NCBI GenBank assembly: GCA_028867095.1
Contig: JAGWHA010000001.1
Coordinates: 1 to 42,188 of the forward strand
Direction of reading: 5' to 3'
DNA length: 42,188 bases
Origin: Microcaldota archaeon
GTDB taxonomy: Archaea > Micrarchaeota > Micrarchaeia > Micrarchaeales > CABMGC01
Part shown: piece after piece, positions 24,616 to 32,060 of the stretch
How the letters are laid out: the number at the start of each line of letters is the position of its first letter
Numbering within the stretch: position 1 is the first letter of the stretch
The notes under the pieces: generated by a model
Told to the model about the DNA's origin: nothing
The model's database searches: none
Seen by the model: the letters and a program-made list of their open reading frames with translations, nothing else
Program-made: the position numbers and the translations under genes

Positions 24616-24630
24616 TGGTCGATATTGAAT

Positions 24631-26241
24631 ATGGATTACAATACTGTATTTAACTCGGTGCTTCAGGTCGCATTCATATTTTTGATTGCGCCCCTACTTG
24701 TAGGAGTGATGAGGAAGGTGAAGGCACGCTTCCAAAGCAGGATAGGCGCACCAATATACCAGCCTTATCTAGACATCCTCAAGCTCTTCATGAAGGACAT
24801 GGTTGTTAGTTCAACCACCTCCTGGGTTTTCATAGCGGCGCCAATAGCATTTTTCGGATCCGTTGCCATAGCCGCCATGGTGCTCCCAATACTCTTTCCA
24901 AACAACCTGATTGCCGCAGATCTGGTGCTTTTCATATATCTGTTTGCTATCGGCAGGTTCATGAGCGCGCTTGCGGCCCTTGACACAGGAAGCGCATTTG
25001 GCGGAATTGGGGCTAGCAGAGAGATGCTATACTCGATACTTCTCGAGCCTCTGCTTTTCGCCGCAATCGTTTTCTTTGCAGCATTCACACTAAACGGTAA
25101 CGTGAGCATGTCCTCTGTCGTTTCAACGACCGCTGCCAACTGGCCCGGAATCTTGGTCTCCCCGGCGTTTTGGCTTGCGGGAATAGCCCTATTCATCGCA
25201 ATCCTTGCGGAAACGGGAAGGCTTCCTTTTGACAACCCGGCAACCCACCTGGAGCTCACCATGGTCCACGAGGCGATGATTCTTGACTACTCAGGGCCAC
25301 TCCTTGCGCTGATCGAGTGGGCGAACGCCGCCAAGACTGTCGTATTCTTCGGCCTGTTCGCAATACTCTTCTTGCCTTTCGGCCTCCCCATACTATCCTC
25401 CAATCCCCTGCTATCTGCAGGCGTCTTCATCATAACAGTTCTTCTGCTAGGAGTCCTCACCGCATCGCTGGAGAGCCTGACCCCGAAGTGGAGGCTCTTT
25501 GAGATACCAAAGCTCCTCACATTCTCACTGCTTCTCTCGCTCATCGCATTCCTAAGCAAGATCTTCAACAATGTGCCGACAGGCGGCTTTGAGGCGGTCC
25601 TGCCATTCATCATGCTCGCAACCTCCCTTTACTTCCTCTTCAGTGCAACCTTCAAGAGGAGGCTTGAGATATACATCGTCCAAAGCGTGGCGCTTGCCCT
25701 GCTTTTTGGATCAATAGCGCTCACCGTGGGCGACACAAGCACATATTGGCGGCTGGGATCCACGATACTATTCAAGGTCATCATATTGCCACTGCTGCTA
25801 GTTAGGGCCTTTAGCACATTGCAGAAGGATTCCAAGAACATACTGAACGTCGATCCGATATTCCTAGGCTCGCCGCTAAGCGTCTCCAAGAGCCTGATAC
25901 TTTCCGGATTTTTGATAGCCCTTTCCTATTCCATAACCGCGGTGCTGGGCGTGCACAACCCGCTTTTGCCTGTCGCATTTTCAATCATTCTGATAGGAGG
26001 GCTGATAATAGCAACGAAAACGCATGTGCTTTTGCAGGCAATGGGCTTCCTCATCTTGGAGAACGGCCTTGTGCTTTTGCCAACCGCCCTCTCGCTTCAA
26101 ATACCATTCTTCGGGGAGATTGCAACTCTCTTTGATATACTAACATTGGTGGTTGTCGCGCTAGTGCTCGCCTTCAAGGTAAATGATGCAATCGGAGGGC
26201 TGGATAGCAGGAATCTGGACCATTTGCTAGAGGAACAATGA
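24631..26241 (+). CDS. HyfC-HyfE fusion (NuoH-like plus NuoK-containing membrane subunit)
   Basis: Residues 1 to about 305 match HyfC/HycD (NuoH-like): RFQSRIGAPIYQPYLDILKLF, and the quinone-loop-like AETGRLPFDNPATHLELTMVHEAM with its conserved acidic residues. A second set of membrane segments from about 325 to the end resembles HyfE, including the NuoK-like GFLILENGLVLLPTA with its conserved Glu. E. coli encodes these as separate genes with HyfD between; here they form one 536-residue chain. The fusion fixes the two at equal copy number. A TTG at 24625 is also in frame; I prefer the ATG at 24631. HyfD is absent. Confidence 0.85.
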   Translation: MDYNTVFNSVLQVAFIFLIAPLLVGVMRKVKARFQSRIGAPIYQPYLDILKLFMKDMVVSSTTSWVFIAAPIAFFGSVAIAAMVLPILFPNNLIAADLVLFIYLFAIGRFMSALAALDTGSAFGGIGASREMLYSILLEPLLFAAIVFFAAFTLNGNVSMSSVVSTTAANWPGILVSPAFWLAGIALFIAILAETGRLPFDNPATHLELTMVHEAMILDYSGPLLALIEWANAAKTVVFFGLFAILFLPFGLPILSSNPLLSAGVFIITVLLLGVLTASLESLTPKWRLFEIPKLLTFSLLLSLIAFLSKIFNNVPTGGFEAVLPFIMLATSLYFLFSATFKRRLEIYIVQSVALALLFGSIALTVGDTSTYWRLGSTILFKVIILPLLLVRAFSTLQKDSKNILNVDPIFLGSPLSVSKSLILSGFLIALSYSITAVLGVHNPLLPVAFSIILIGGLIIATKTHVLLQAMGFLILENGLVLLPTALSLQIPFFGEIATLFDILTLVVVALVLAFKVNDAIGGLDSRNLDHLLEEQ

Positions 26242-26247
26242 GATGAT

Positions 26248-27717
26248 ATGATGATTGAGCTAATACTTTTGATTCCACTGATATTCGCGGTTGCGATACT
26301 GCCCTTCCGCAGGAACCTTCAGGTTGTTGAAGGACTCGCCATGATGGGGGGACTTCTCTCGCTTGTCGTCCTTTTGGTTTCCGCATCGGCAAGCAGCCTC
26401 TCTGCCCAGCCAATCAGCGGGCTGTTCGGTTTCCTCTACCTTGACTCGCTGGGATTCCTATTCACGCTGGTCACAACGGCAATCACGCTGTTTGTCATAG
26501 TCTACTCGCGCGGATACCTCAGAGAAGAGATAAAGGAGGGAATATTCAAGGAGGAGAGGGTCTGGAGCTACTACGCACTGCTGCTCGCATTCCTCTCCTG
26601 CATGATTCTCGTGACTCTCGCATCTGACTTTTTGATGATCTGGGCGGGATTGGAGGCTACGACGCTCACTTCAGTGTTTCTAATCAGCTTTTACGGGACA
26701 AAGGATTCCGTCGAGGCGGCATGGAAGTACTTTGTGATCTGCTCACTCGGCATTACCCTGGCACTGGTCGGCCTTATGATTTTGGGATATGGCTTGCAGC
26801 AGGCAGGCCTCCCGGTGAATTTCAGCTTCAGCAATGTCCTTTCCAGCGCGCATCAAATCCCACCAATATACCTCAAGCTTGCCTTTGCATTCATCTTTGT
26901 CGGATACGGAACTAAGATGGGCCTGGTTCCTCTCCACGAGTGGCTTCCAGACGCCCACGGCCAGGCGCCGACTCCGGTGAGCGCACTGCTTTCAGGGGTG
27001 CTTCTTGTGACTGCATTTTACGCCATACTCCGGGCATACCCGATCCTGTTCGGTAGCGCAGGCACATCCTCCTTTGGCTCTCTGCTGTTTCTTACGTTCG
27101 GCGCAATCTCGCTGATACTCGCCTCACTTAGGCTGTTCTCACAAACCAATTACAAGCGATTGCTCGCGTACTCAAGCGTCGAGAACATGGGAATAATCGC
27201 CCTTGCGGTAGGAGTGGGCGGGCCATTGGGCCTGTTTGCAGCACTATTTCACGTTGTCTCGCACTCGATAGCCAAGCCTCTTGCCTTCTTTTTAGGCGGG
27301 ATACTAAACCAGGTCTACGGCACCAAGGAGATATCGAAGATAACCGGTGTGTCTTCAGTAATGCCTGCGATAGGCAAGGTATTTGTGCTCGCCAACATTG
27401 GGCTTGCGGGCAGCATACCGTTCGGCACATTCATCTCCGAGATTGTACTTGTGGCAGCGGCACTTGCAACCGGCAACTATCTGGTGGTGCTGCTTTTGGT
27501 GGTCTTCACCACCATCGCATTCGGGACGTTCCTTTTCAGGTCTTCTAGGATGGCTTTCGGCACTGTTCTCCAAAAGCCCAAAAAGTATCGCCCAGACTCC
27601 CTTACGCTAGCGTGCGTCTGGGGCCTCTTTGGGCTAGCAATAGTTTTAGGTCTGCTTGCCCCCACACTTATCGCTGATCTGGTCAATGCGGCGATCGCAG
27701 TGCTAATAAAGGTGTAA
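26248..27717 (+). CDS. hyfF: hydrogenase-4 component F-like (HyfF; NuoN/MrpD-type antiporter subunit)
   Basis: The 489-residue protein has about 14 membrane segments and is a second antiporter-like channel subunit. Conserved charged residues are present: E135 in IWAGLEATTLTSVFL, K223 in GYGTKMGLVPLHEWLPDAHGQAP, and a Lys in NYKRLLAYSSVENMGIIA. The histidine-bearing LFHVVSHSIAKPLAFFL helix is also typical. It follows the fusion gene by 6 bases. Together with HyfB it supplies two putative ion channels. The sequence gives no reason to think these are inactive. Confidence 0.9.
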   Translation: MMIELILLIPLIFAVAILPFRRNLQVVEGLAMMGGLLSLVVLLVSASASSLSAQPISGLFGFLYLDSLGFLFTLVTTAITLFVIVYSRGYLREEIKEGIFKEERVWSYYALLLAFLSCMILVTLASDFLMIWAGLEATTLTSVFLISFYGTKDSVEAAWKYFVICSLGITLALVGLMILGYGLQQAGLPVNFSFSNVLSSAHQIPPIYLKLAFAFIFVGYGTKMGLVPLHEWLPDAHGQAPTPVSALLSGVLLVTAFYAILRAYPILFGSAGTSSFGSLLFLTFGAISLILASLRLFSQTNYKRLLAYSSVENMGIIALAVGVGGPLGLFAALFHVVSHSIAKPLAFFLGGILNQVYGTKEISKITGVSSVMPAIGKVFVLANIGLAGSIPFGTFISEIVLVAAALATGNYLVVLLLVVFTTIAFGTFLFRSSRMAFGTVLQKPKKYRPDSLTLACVWGLFGLAIVLGLLAPTLIADLVNAAIAVLIKV

Positions 27718-27719
27718 CT

Positions 27720-29273
27720 ATGGATATGAAACTCAAAAAATTCATCGAGGAGCTCGCAAAAGAGTCAGTGCTCAAAAAACTCAAGGTTGCCGATTCCAAT
27801 TCCGCCGTTTGGATCCAGACAGATCCAAAAGCAATTCCTGCGGCATGTGCACAATGCCTCACGCGCGGCGGTGTTTTTGATTCCGGTTTCACATATCCAT
27901 ATTCCAGTTCTGGGGAATGGGTAGCAGCGTATCTCTTCCGCATGCCAAAGGCCGACAAGATGCTAATTTTCTGGGCGCACTCTAGCGTTTTTTACTCCAT
28001 CTCCGAACTGATTCCCGGGTCGGTTTGGGACGAGAGGAAAATGCTTGAGATATCAGGCAAAAAGTTTGCCGGCCTCCATGATCAGCGTCCCATACTCATC
28101 CATCCTGAGAGCGCCAAATTTGTAAGGGGACGGAAAACAGCAAAAACATCAGAATACCACTTTGCAGGTACTGGCGCGGAGGGAGAGTTTCAGATCCCAG
28201 TCGGTCCGGTGCATGCGGGGATAATAGAGCCAGGGCATTTCAGGTTCCATGTGATAGGCGAAAAAATAAACAAACTGGAAGTGCGTCTATCGTATCTACA
28301 TAAGGGCATAGAGAAACTTGCAGAGAACAAGGAGGCATCTACACTCCTCCCTTTGATAGAGCAGATATCTGGTGACGAATCCGTTTCGAATTCCGTAGCG
28401 TACGCCCAGTCAGTAGAAAGCGCAGGTGGAATAAAGGTGCCATCCCGTTCCGAATCTCTCCGTCTTATCCTTCTGGAGATGGAAAGAATCTACAATCATC
28501 TTGCAGATCTTGGAGGGATGTCCATGGACATAGGCTACTATGCCTCCTCCTCGCAGTTTCTTCTGCTGAGGGAAGAGATGATGCGCCTCAACGAAACGGC
28601 CTTCGGCAACCGCTTCCTCAGAGGCCTGGTTGCCATAGGGGGAATTTCCAGGAAAATCGCACCAGAGAAACTCAGCGGATTAAAGGTTGCCTTGGCCAAA
28701 TTCTCAAAATCTTTGCTCCAGGTTGAGGGTCTTACAATGACCTCATCAACATTTTTGGACAGGGTCTTCACCACCGGAAGGGTATTCCCGCAAACTGCCA
28801 AGGAACTCGCACTTGTAGGCCCTGCCGCCCGTGCATGTGGAATAAGTTGTGATCTCCGCAGGCATCTTCCATACGGCGCATATGCAAGGCACCAATTCAA
28901 GGAGGTTCTCGCCTCTGACGGCGATGTCCTTGCCCGCTTCACAGTCAAACTTGGCGAAATAAAAGAGTCAATCAGGCTTATATCCTCCGAGATAAATGAA
29001 ATTCCATCAGGACCCGTCACTGCACAAACAGGTAAGGCTTTGGCCAGAATTCCTTCCGGCAGCTTCGGCATAGGCGTATGCGAAGCCCCGCGAGGAGGAT
29101 GCACATTTGTCGTTCAATTTGGGAAAAACGGAAAGCTTGCAAGACTTTCAGTCAGAACCGCCTCCTTCCGCAACTGGAGGGTGATTGAAAAGGCCGTAAA
29201 GTCCAATATAATTGCCGATTTCCCCCTGATAAATAAAAGTTTTAATCTTTCCTATTCTGGGGCAGATTTGTAG
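27720..29273 (+). CDS. HyfG/HycE-like large subunit (NuoC-NuoD fusion) lacking all Ni-ligand cysteines
   Basis: Residues 1-125 form a divergent NuoC-like domain, and 155-517 the NuoD/hydrogenase large-subunit domain (QIPVGPVHAGIIEPGHFRF, then LSYLHKGIEKL). In catalytic group 4 hydrogenases the Ni-Fe centre needs CxxC at L1 and DPCxxC at L2. Here L1 reads I-S217-G-D-E220 and the C-terminus reads N509-L-S511-Y-S-G514-A-D. All four Cys are therefore Ser, Glu, Ser and Gly. The rest of the fold is well kept. It cannot hold a Ni-Fe site and is closer to Ehr (hydrogenase-related) or NuoD subunits. It sits 2 bases after hyfF. About half of its Arg codons are CGN, more than in hyfB and the fusion gene. 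Confidence 0.85.
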   Translation: MDMKLKKFIEELAKESVLKKLKVADSNSAVWIQTDPKAIPAACAQCLTRGGVFDSGFTYPYSSSGEWVAAYLFRMPKADKMLIFWAHSSVFYSISELIPGSVWDERKMLEISGKKFAGLHDQRPILIHPESAKFVRGRKTAKTSEYHFAGTGAEGEFQIPVGPVHAGIIEPGHFRFHVIGEKINKLEVRLSYLHKGIEKLAENKEASTLLPLIEQISGDESVSNSVAYAQSVESAGGIKVPSRSESLRLILLEMERIYNHLADLGGMSMDIGYYASSSQFLLLREEMMRLNETAFGNRFLRGLVAIGGISRKIAPEKLSGLKVALAKFSKSLLQVEGLTMTSSTFLDRVFTTGRVFPQTAKELALVGPAARACGISCDLRRHLPYGAYARHQFKEVLASDGDVLARFTVKLGEIKESIRLISSEINEIPSGPVTAQTGKALARIPSGSFGIGVCEAPRGGCTFVVQFGKNGKLARLSVRTASFRNWRVIEKAVKSNIIADFPLINKSFNLSYSGADL

Positions 29274-29282
29274 AGTGATAGA

Positions 29283-29816
29283 ATGAATGAATTCCATGCA
29301 TTGTTGAAACGTCCAAAAACCGACAGAATATCCAAAGATTCTGACTCCAAAGTGATAAGAGAAATCGCCGAGCTCCTAAAGAAGCGCTCGCTTTCGCCAT
29401 TCGCTCGTTCAATCACTGTAAGGATGGTAGATTGTGGTTCTTCTAACGATGTGGAGATTGAGGAGGGACTTGCAAATTCGCCACAGGTTGACTGTGAGAG
29501 GTTTGGGGTACACTTCACAGCCTCGCCGCGCCATGCCGATGTTCTGCTCGTAAGCGGCCCTGTTTCGGTAAACATGAAACGAGCTTTGGAAAAGACGTAT
29601 GCCGCTATGCCTTCCCCCAAGGCTGTGGTTGCCGCAGGTGACGGAGCGGTTAATGGCGGCCTGTTCTCAAAAAGTGGTGCAGTGTTTAAGGGAGGCAAGG
29701 TTCGGGAGGTCATTCCAGTTGACATAAATGTCCCTGGAAATCCACCAAGCCCTTACGCACTAATACTTGGCATACTCAAGGCGGGTACGCTGCTTTCCAA
29801 TACCAAAAAGAAGTAA
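29283..29816 (+). CDS. HyfI/NuoB-like small subunit lacking all four [4Fe-4S] cysteines
   Basis: The 177-residue protein aligns clearly with NuoB/HyfI: VDCGSSNDVEIEE, CERFGVHFTASPRHADVLLVSGPVS, MPSPKAVVAAGDGAVNGGLF, and IPVDINVPGNPPSPYAL. In normal members the proximal cluster (N2 in complex I) is bound by four cysteines, in GSCNGC, in GxCA and in PGCPP. Here they are S54, V57, G121 and N153. The fold-defining residues are retained, so this is not random decay. C51 and C71 remain but are not at the ligand positions. GTGA precedes the start. It is the last gene of the operon; no HyfA- or HyfH-like ferredoxin subunit follows. Confidence 0.85.
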   Translation: MNEFHALLKRPKTDRISKDSDSKVIREIAELLKKRSLSPFARSITVRMVDCGSSNDVEIEEGLANSPQVDCERFGVHFTASPRHADVLLVSGPVSVNMKRALEKTYAAMPSPKAVVAAGDGAVNGGLFSKSGAVFKGGKVREVIPVDINVPGNPPSPYALILGILKAGTLLSNTKKK

Positions 29817-29829
29817 CCTAAAGTACGGT

Positions 29830-30729
29830 CTATACCACTCTTAACTTGACCTCAGAAGTCCGTTTCTGGGTGCGGAGTTGTCCCTTAATCTCATCAATTT
29901 TAAGAGGAGAAATCTGTGCGTCTTTTCTTACAGACTTAATTGCCTCCTCCACCTGAATGAGCCGATTGGACATTTGGGGCAGGTCGTTTTCATCCTGGTA
30001 AGTTACTAAAAATACCTTTACCCCAAGCTTAGCGAAGATTTCCAATCCCCCCGCGCATTCCTCACGATCTACATTAAAGCAGTACATTGAATACGGGTTT
30101 ACGTTCGCCTGCGCTGCAATATTAAGATAATTAGGTATAGGTATCGGATCTCCGACTATCGCGACGTAATCCCCCTTATTGCAATTCTGCTGCTCTTCTG
30201 TTTTATCATGCTTGTGCGTCTGCAAAAGTGCGCTCTCTATGGAGATTTTTGTAGTGTCTATACCAGTCGCCGCATGGATTCGACTAAGGAGCTCCTTCGC
30301 ATTTGATTTCTGCTTCATTACGTGAAACTCCTCCAATCTCCTTGCATTTTCCTCTCGGCTTAGCTCGTAGTCTACTTTAAAATCCGCATACTGGGTTACG
30401 AGCTTCTCCCGCATCTGAATGCTTACTTGCTCTATCCCCATTATATTCCCAAGCGCAATGCCCAAAGCGCCGCAATCTGTATGACCAAATATCTTTATTT
30501 TCCGTATGTTTGAAGTGCCATCGCGTTTAACATTCTCTCTCACTTTGTTTTCAATCGTCTTTTCCAAAGTCTTCAGGTTTCCAGCCGCATTTCTTATGAA
30601 GATAATATTTCCTTCGTACGAATCAAATAATTCGTTCAGCCTCCTATCCCCACAACCAATATACAAATCCACAGGTTTTTCTTCGATATCTGCCATACTC
30701 TCATCGTCACAAATTCCTGAAAGCAGCAT
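29830..30729 (-). CDS. beta-carbonic-anhydrase-like protein
   Basis: The N-terminal 100 residues show the beta-carbonic anhydrase pattern. C26-G-D28-R-R30 (the usual CxDxR) is followed by FIRNAAGN, then GH83-T-D-C86-G, with zinc-ligand spacing (57 and 3) normal for the family. The Asp-Arg dyad is kept, so zinc binding and CO2 hydration are possible. The protein is about 299 residues, longer than most beta-CAs, with a charged helical insertion (about 105-160) and a C-terminal alpha/beta region of no known function. The frame opens at a TTG at 30741; I chose the ATG at 30729 from the TATA element at 30772-30781. An ATG at 30696 is also possible. It is convergent with the hyf-like operon. Confidence 0.65.
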   Translation of the reverse strand: MLLSGICDDESMADIEEKPVDLYIGCGDRRLNELFDSYEGNIIFIRNAAGNLKTLEKTIENKVRENVKRDGTSNIRKIKIFGHTDCGALGIALGNIMGIEQVSIQMREKLVTQYADFKVDYELSREENARRLEEFHVMKQKSNAKELLSRIHAATGIDTTKISIESALLQTHKHDKTEEQQNCNKGDYVAIVGDPIPIPNYLNIAAQANVNPYSMYCFNVDREECAGGLEIFAKLGVKVFLVTYQDENDLPQMSNRLIQVEEAIKSVRKDAQISPLKIDEIKGQLRTQKRTSEVKLRVV

Positions 30730-30741
30730 CCCTAGAATCAA

Positions 30742-30818
30742 CAGAACAATATGCTATTATCTCTTTCTAGACTATATAAAATGGGTTAATATTTAAACTT
30801 AACTCATCGAGCGTTTTG
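30742..30818. promoter_or_regulatory. divergent promoter region
   Basis: On the minus strand TTTTATATAG (30781-30772) serves the carbonic-anhydrase-like gene. On the plus strand AATATTTAAACTT (about 30788-30800) lies about 25 bp before the ATG at 30819, so that transcript is probably leaderless. Confidence 0.45.
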
Positions 30819-31403
30819 ATGGAGACACCGCAAGAAGCAGAATTGCTCAAGAAGTACAACCAGTTGTATCTAGCAATAATACTGCGCTACAAGGACTACA
30901 TTGAGGAGAAGGAGAACCTAAACGTCGCCGAGCTTCCCAAGCTGATTCTCCCAGCAGATCAAAGCGTCATAACCGTCTCCAACCGCATAAAGAACGCCTT
31001 CAGCGACTATTCCTTTGCAAATGACTACATCGAAGCGGCAAAACTGGCATACGAATACGTAAAGAACGAGATATCCACAGTAAGCCTTCCAATCGAGTTC
31101 TGGCTCACCCCCACCGATATGGTAAAATCAGGTGCTGGAGACATATTTGATCAGGCAACTCTTCTGTGCAGCATGCTAATTGCGCTTGGCAACGTCACTG
31201 CCAAGGTCATAACGGTGATAAAGCCAAACGAGAGGAGGTTTATCGTCTATTCGGAGTTCTTGGGAAAAATAGTCGCATTTGACATGGACAAGGGGTTTGG
31301 AGGATTCGACAGTCTGGAGAAGTTGCTCGAGGGTCTCTCCCTTTCAGGGGAGGATGTCACGGCCTACGAGTTCAACGACAAGATGTACAATGACCTTGTC
31401 TGA
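30819..31403 (+). CDS. transglutaminase-like fold protein, catalytic Cys absent
   Basis: The 194-residue protein resembles the transglutaminase-like (papain-fold) core from about residue 100. It has VKSGAGDIFDQATLLCSMLIALGNVTAKVITVI, where active enzymes have G-x-C-x-D followed by LLRAxG. The nucleophile position holds Ile or Phe instead of Cys; the nearby Cys in LLCSML is on the wrong side of the Asp. Strands RRFIVYSEFLGKIVAFD follow, but the catalytic His is not evident. It may be a non-catalytic binding protein. The N-terminal 90 residues are helical. Soluble, no signal peptide. It is convergent with the small basic gene, with no bases between stop codons. Assignment is tentative. Confidence 0.5.
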   Translation: METPQEAELLKKYNQLYLAIILRYKDYIEEKENLNVAELPKLILPADQSVITVSNRIKNAFSDYSFANDYIEAAKLAYEYVKNEISTVSLPIEFWLTPTDMVKSGAGDIFDQATLLCSMLIALGNVTAKVITVIKPNERRFIVYSEFLGKIVAFDMDKGFGGFDSLEKLLEGLSLSGEDVTAYEFNDKMYNDLV

Positions 31404-31523
31404 TCACTTTCTCTTTCTTGTTGCCTTGAGCCTCTTCCTCGCGTGAGCCTTGAGCCTGACTGCCTTTCGCTTCCTGTAGTTCTTTCCAATCTTTCTCTGC
31501 TTCTTTTTTACGTTGATCTGCAT
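31404..31523 (-). CDS. 39-aa highly basic protein
   Basis: From an ATG at 31523 a 39-residue product (MQINVKKKQRKIGKNYRKRK...) can be read. About half of the residues are Lys or Arg (12 Lys, 8 Arg), with no acidic residue. The composition resembles tiny ribosomal proteins such as eL41 or a nucleic-acid-binding peptide, but it does not match eL39, eL41 or eS30 as I know them. AGGT lies six bases before the ATG. It is 8 bases downstream of the hsp20 gene and is likely the last cistron of the MBF1-FEN1-Hsp20 operon. Its stop abuts that of the convergent gene. Role unknown; ribosome or RNA binding is inferred. Confidence 0.55.
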   Translation of the reverse strand: MQINVKKKQRKIGKNYRKRKAVRLKAHARKRLKATRKRK

Positions 31524-31531
31524 TGCAAAAC

Positions 31532-32050
31532 CTATTCGATTGTAATACTATCGGTGTTAACCTTCTTATTCCCTTTCTTCATCGTGACTTCTAGCACTCC
31601 ATTGGTGTACTTTGCCCTGATTGTCCTTGTTGTCATGTGATAAGGCAGATTCACGCGCTTGAAGTAATTTCTGTTGATGTCCCTCCCCTTCGCATATATT
31701 TCAAGTATCGACGGCTCATAACTCAGCTTTATCTCAGATTTGTCAACCCCAGGAACCTCCGCGATGACCGTTATCTGCTTTTCGTCTCCAATGACGTCAA
31801 CAAGCGGCTCCCTCTCCTCCCGGAGTTCTGCCCCAGTCCCGATCTTCGGCGTTCCAATCTGGTTGACCGACGCCTCTCCGTTCTTCACCGTGAAGTTTAT
31901 CCCGTACGTGACCGGCGCCTTGTTGCTCTGCTCCTCCATGCTCTCGATTAGTTCCCTGACGAGCGCATTGAAGAGGTTCTTCATGTTTTCGTCGCTTGTG
32001 AAGAAGTTGTTTAGGTAAGCAATGGGATCCTCGATCTTCTTTTTCGCCAT
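31532..32050 (-). CDS. small heat-shock protein, Hsp20/alpha-crystallin family
   Basis: The 172-residue protein holds an alpha-crystallin domain at about 85-165, with DEKQITVIAEVPGVDKSEIKLSYE and the family's signature near the end, YTNGVLEVTMKK (A/Y-x3-NGVLE). Such proteins are ATP-independent holdases forming oligomers. The N-terminal 80 residues are helical and carry no known domain. The C-terminal I-x-I/V oligomerisation motif is represented only by TDSITIE. It is 10 bases after the fen gene stop, on the same strand, so part of the MBF1-FEN1 transcript. Confidence 0.88.
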   Translation of the reverse strand: MAKKKIEDPIAYLNNFFTSDENMKNLFNALVRELIESMEEQSNKAPVTYGINFTVKNGEASVNQIGTPKIGTGAELREEREPLVDVIGDEKQITVIAEVPGVDKSEIKLSYEPSILEIYAKGRDINRNYFKRVNLPYHMTTRTIRAKYTNGVLEVTMKKGNKKVNTDSITIE

Positions 32051-32060
32051 GAGCTCATTC

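Noticed and set aside
27720..29816. True respiratory complex I (NuoCD and NuoB) instead of a hydrogenase-4 relative
   Set aside because: NuoD also lacks Ni cysteines, but NuoB keeps its cluster cysteines, and the HyfB, HyfC-E, HyfF order and HyfB-type C-terminus match group 4 hydrogenases.
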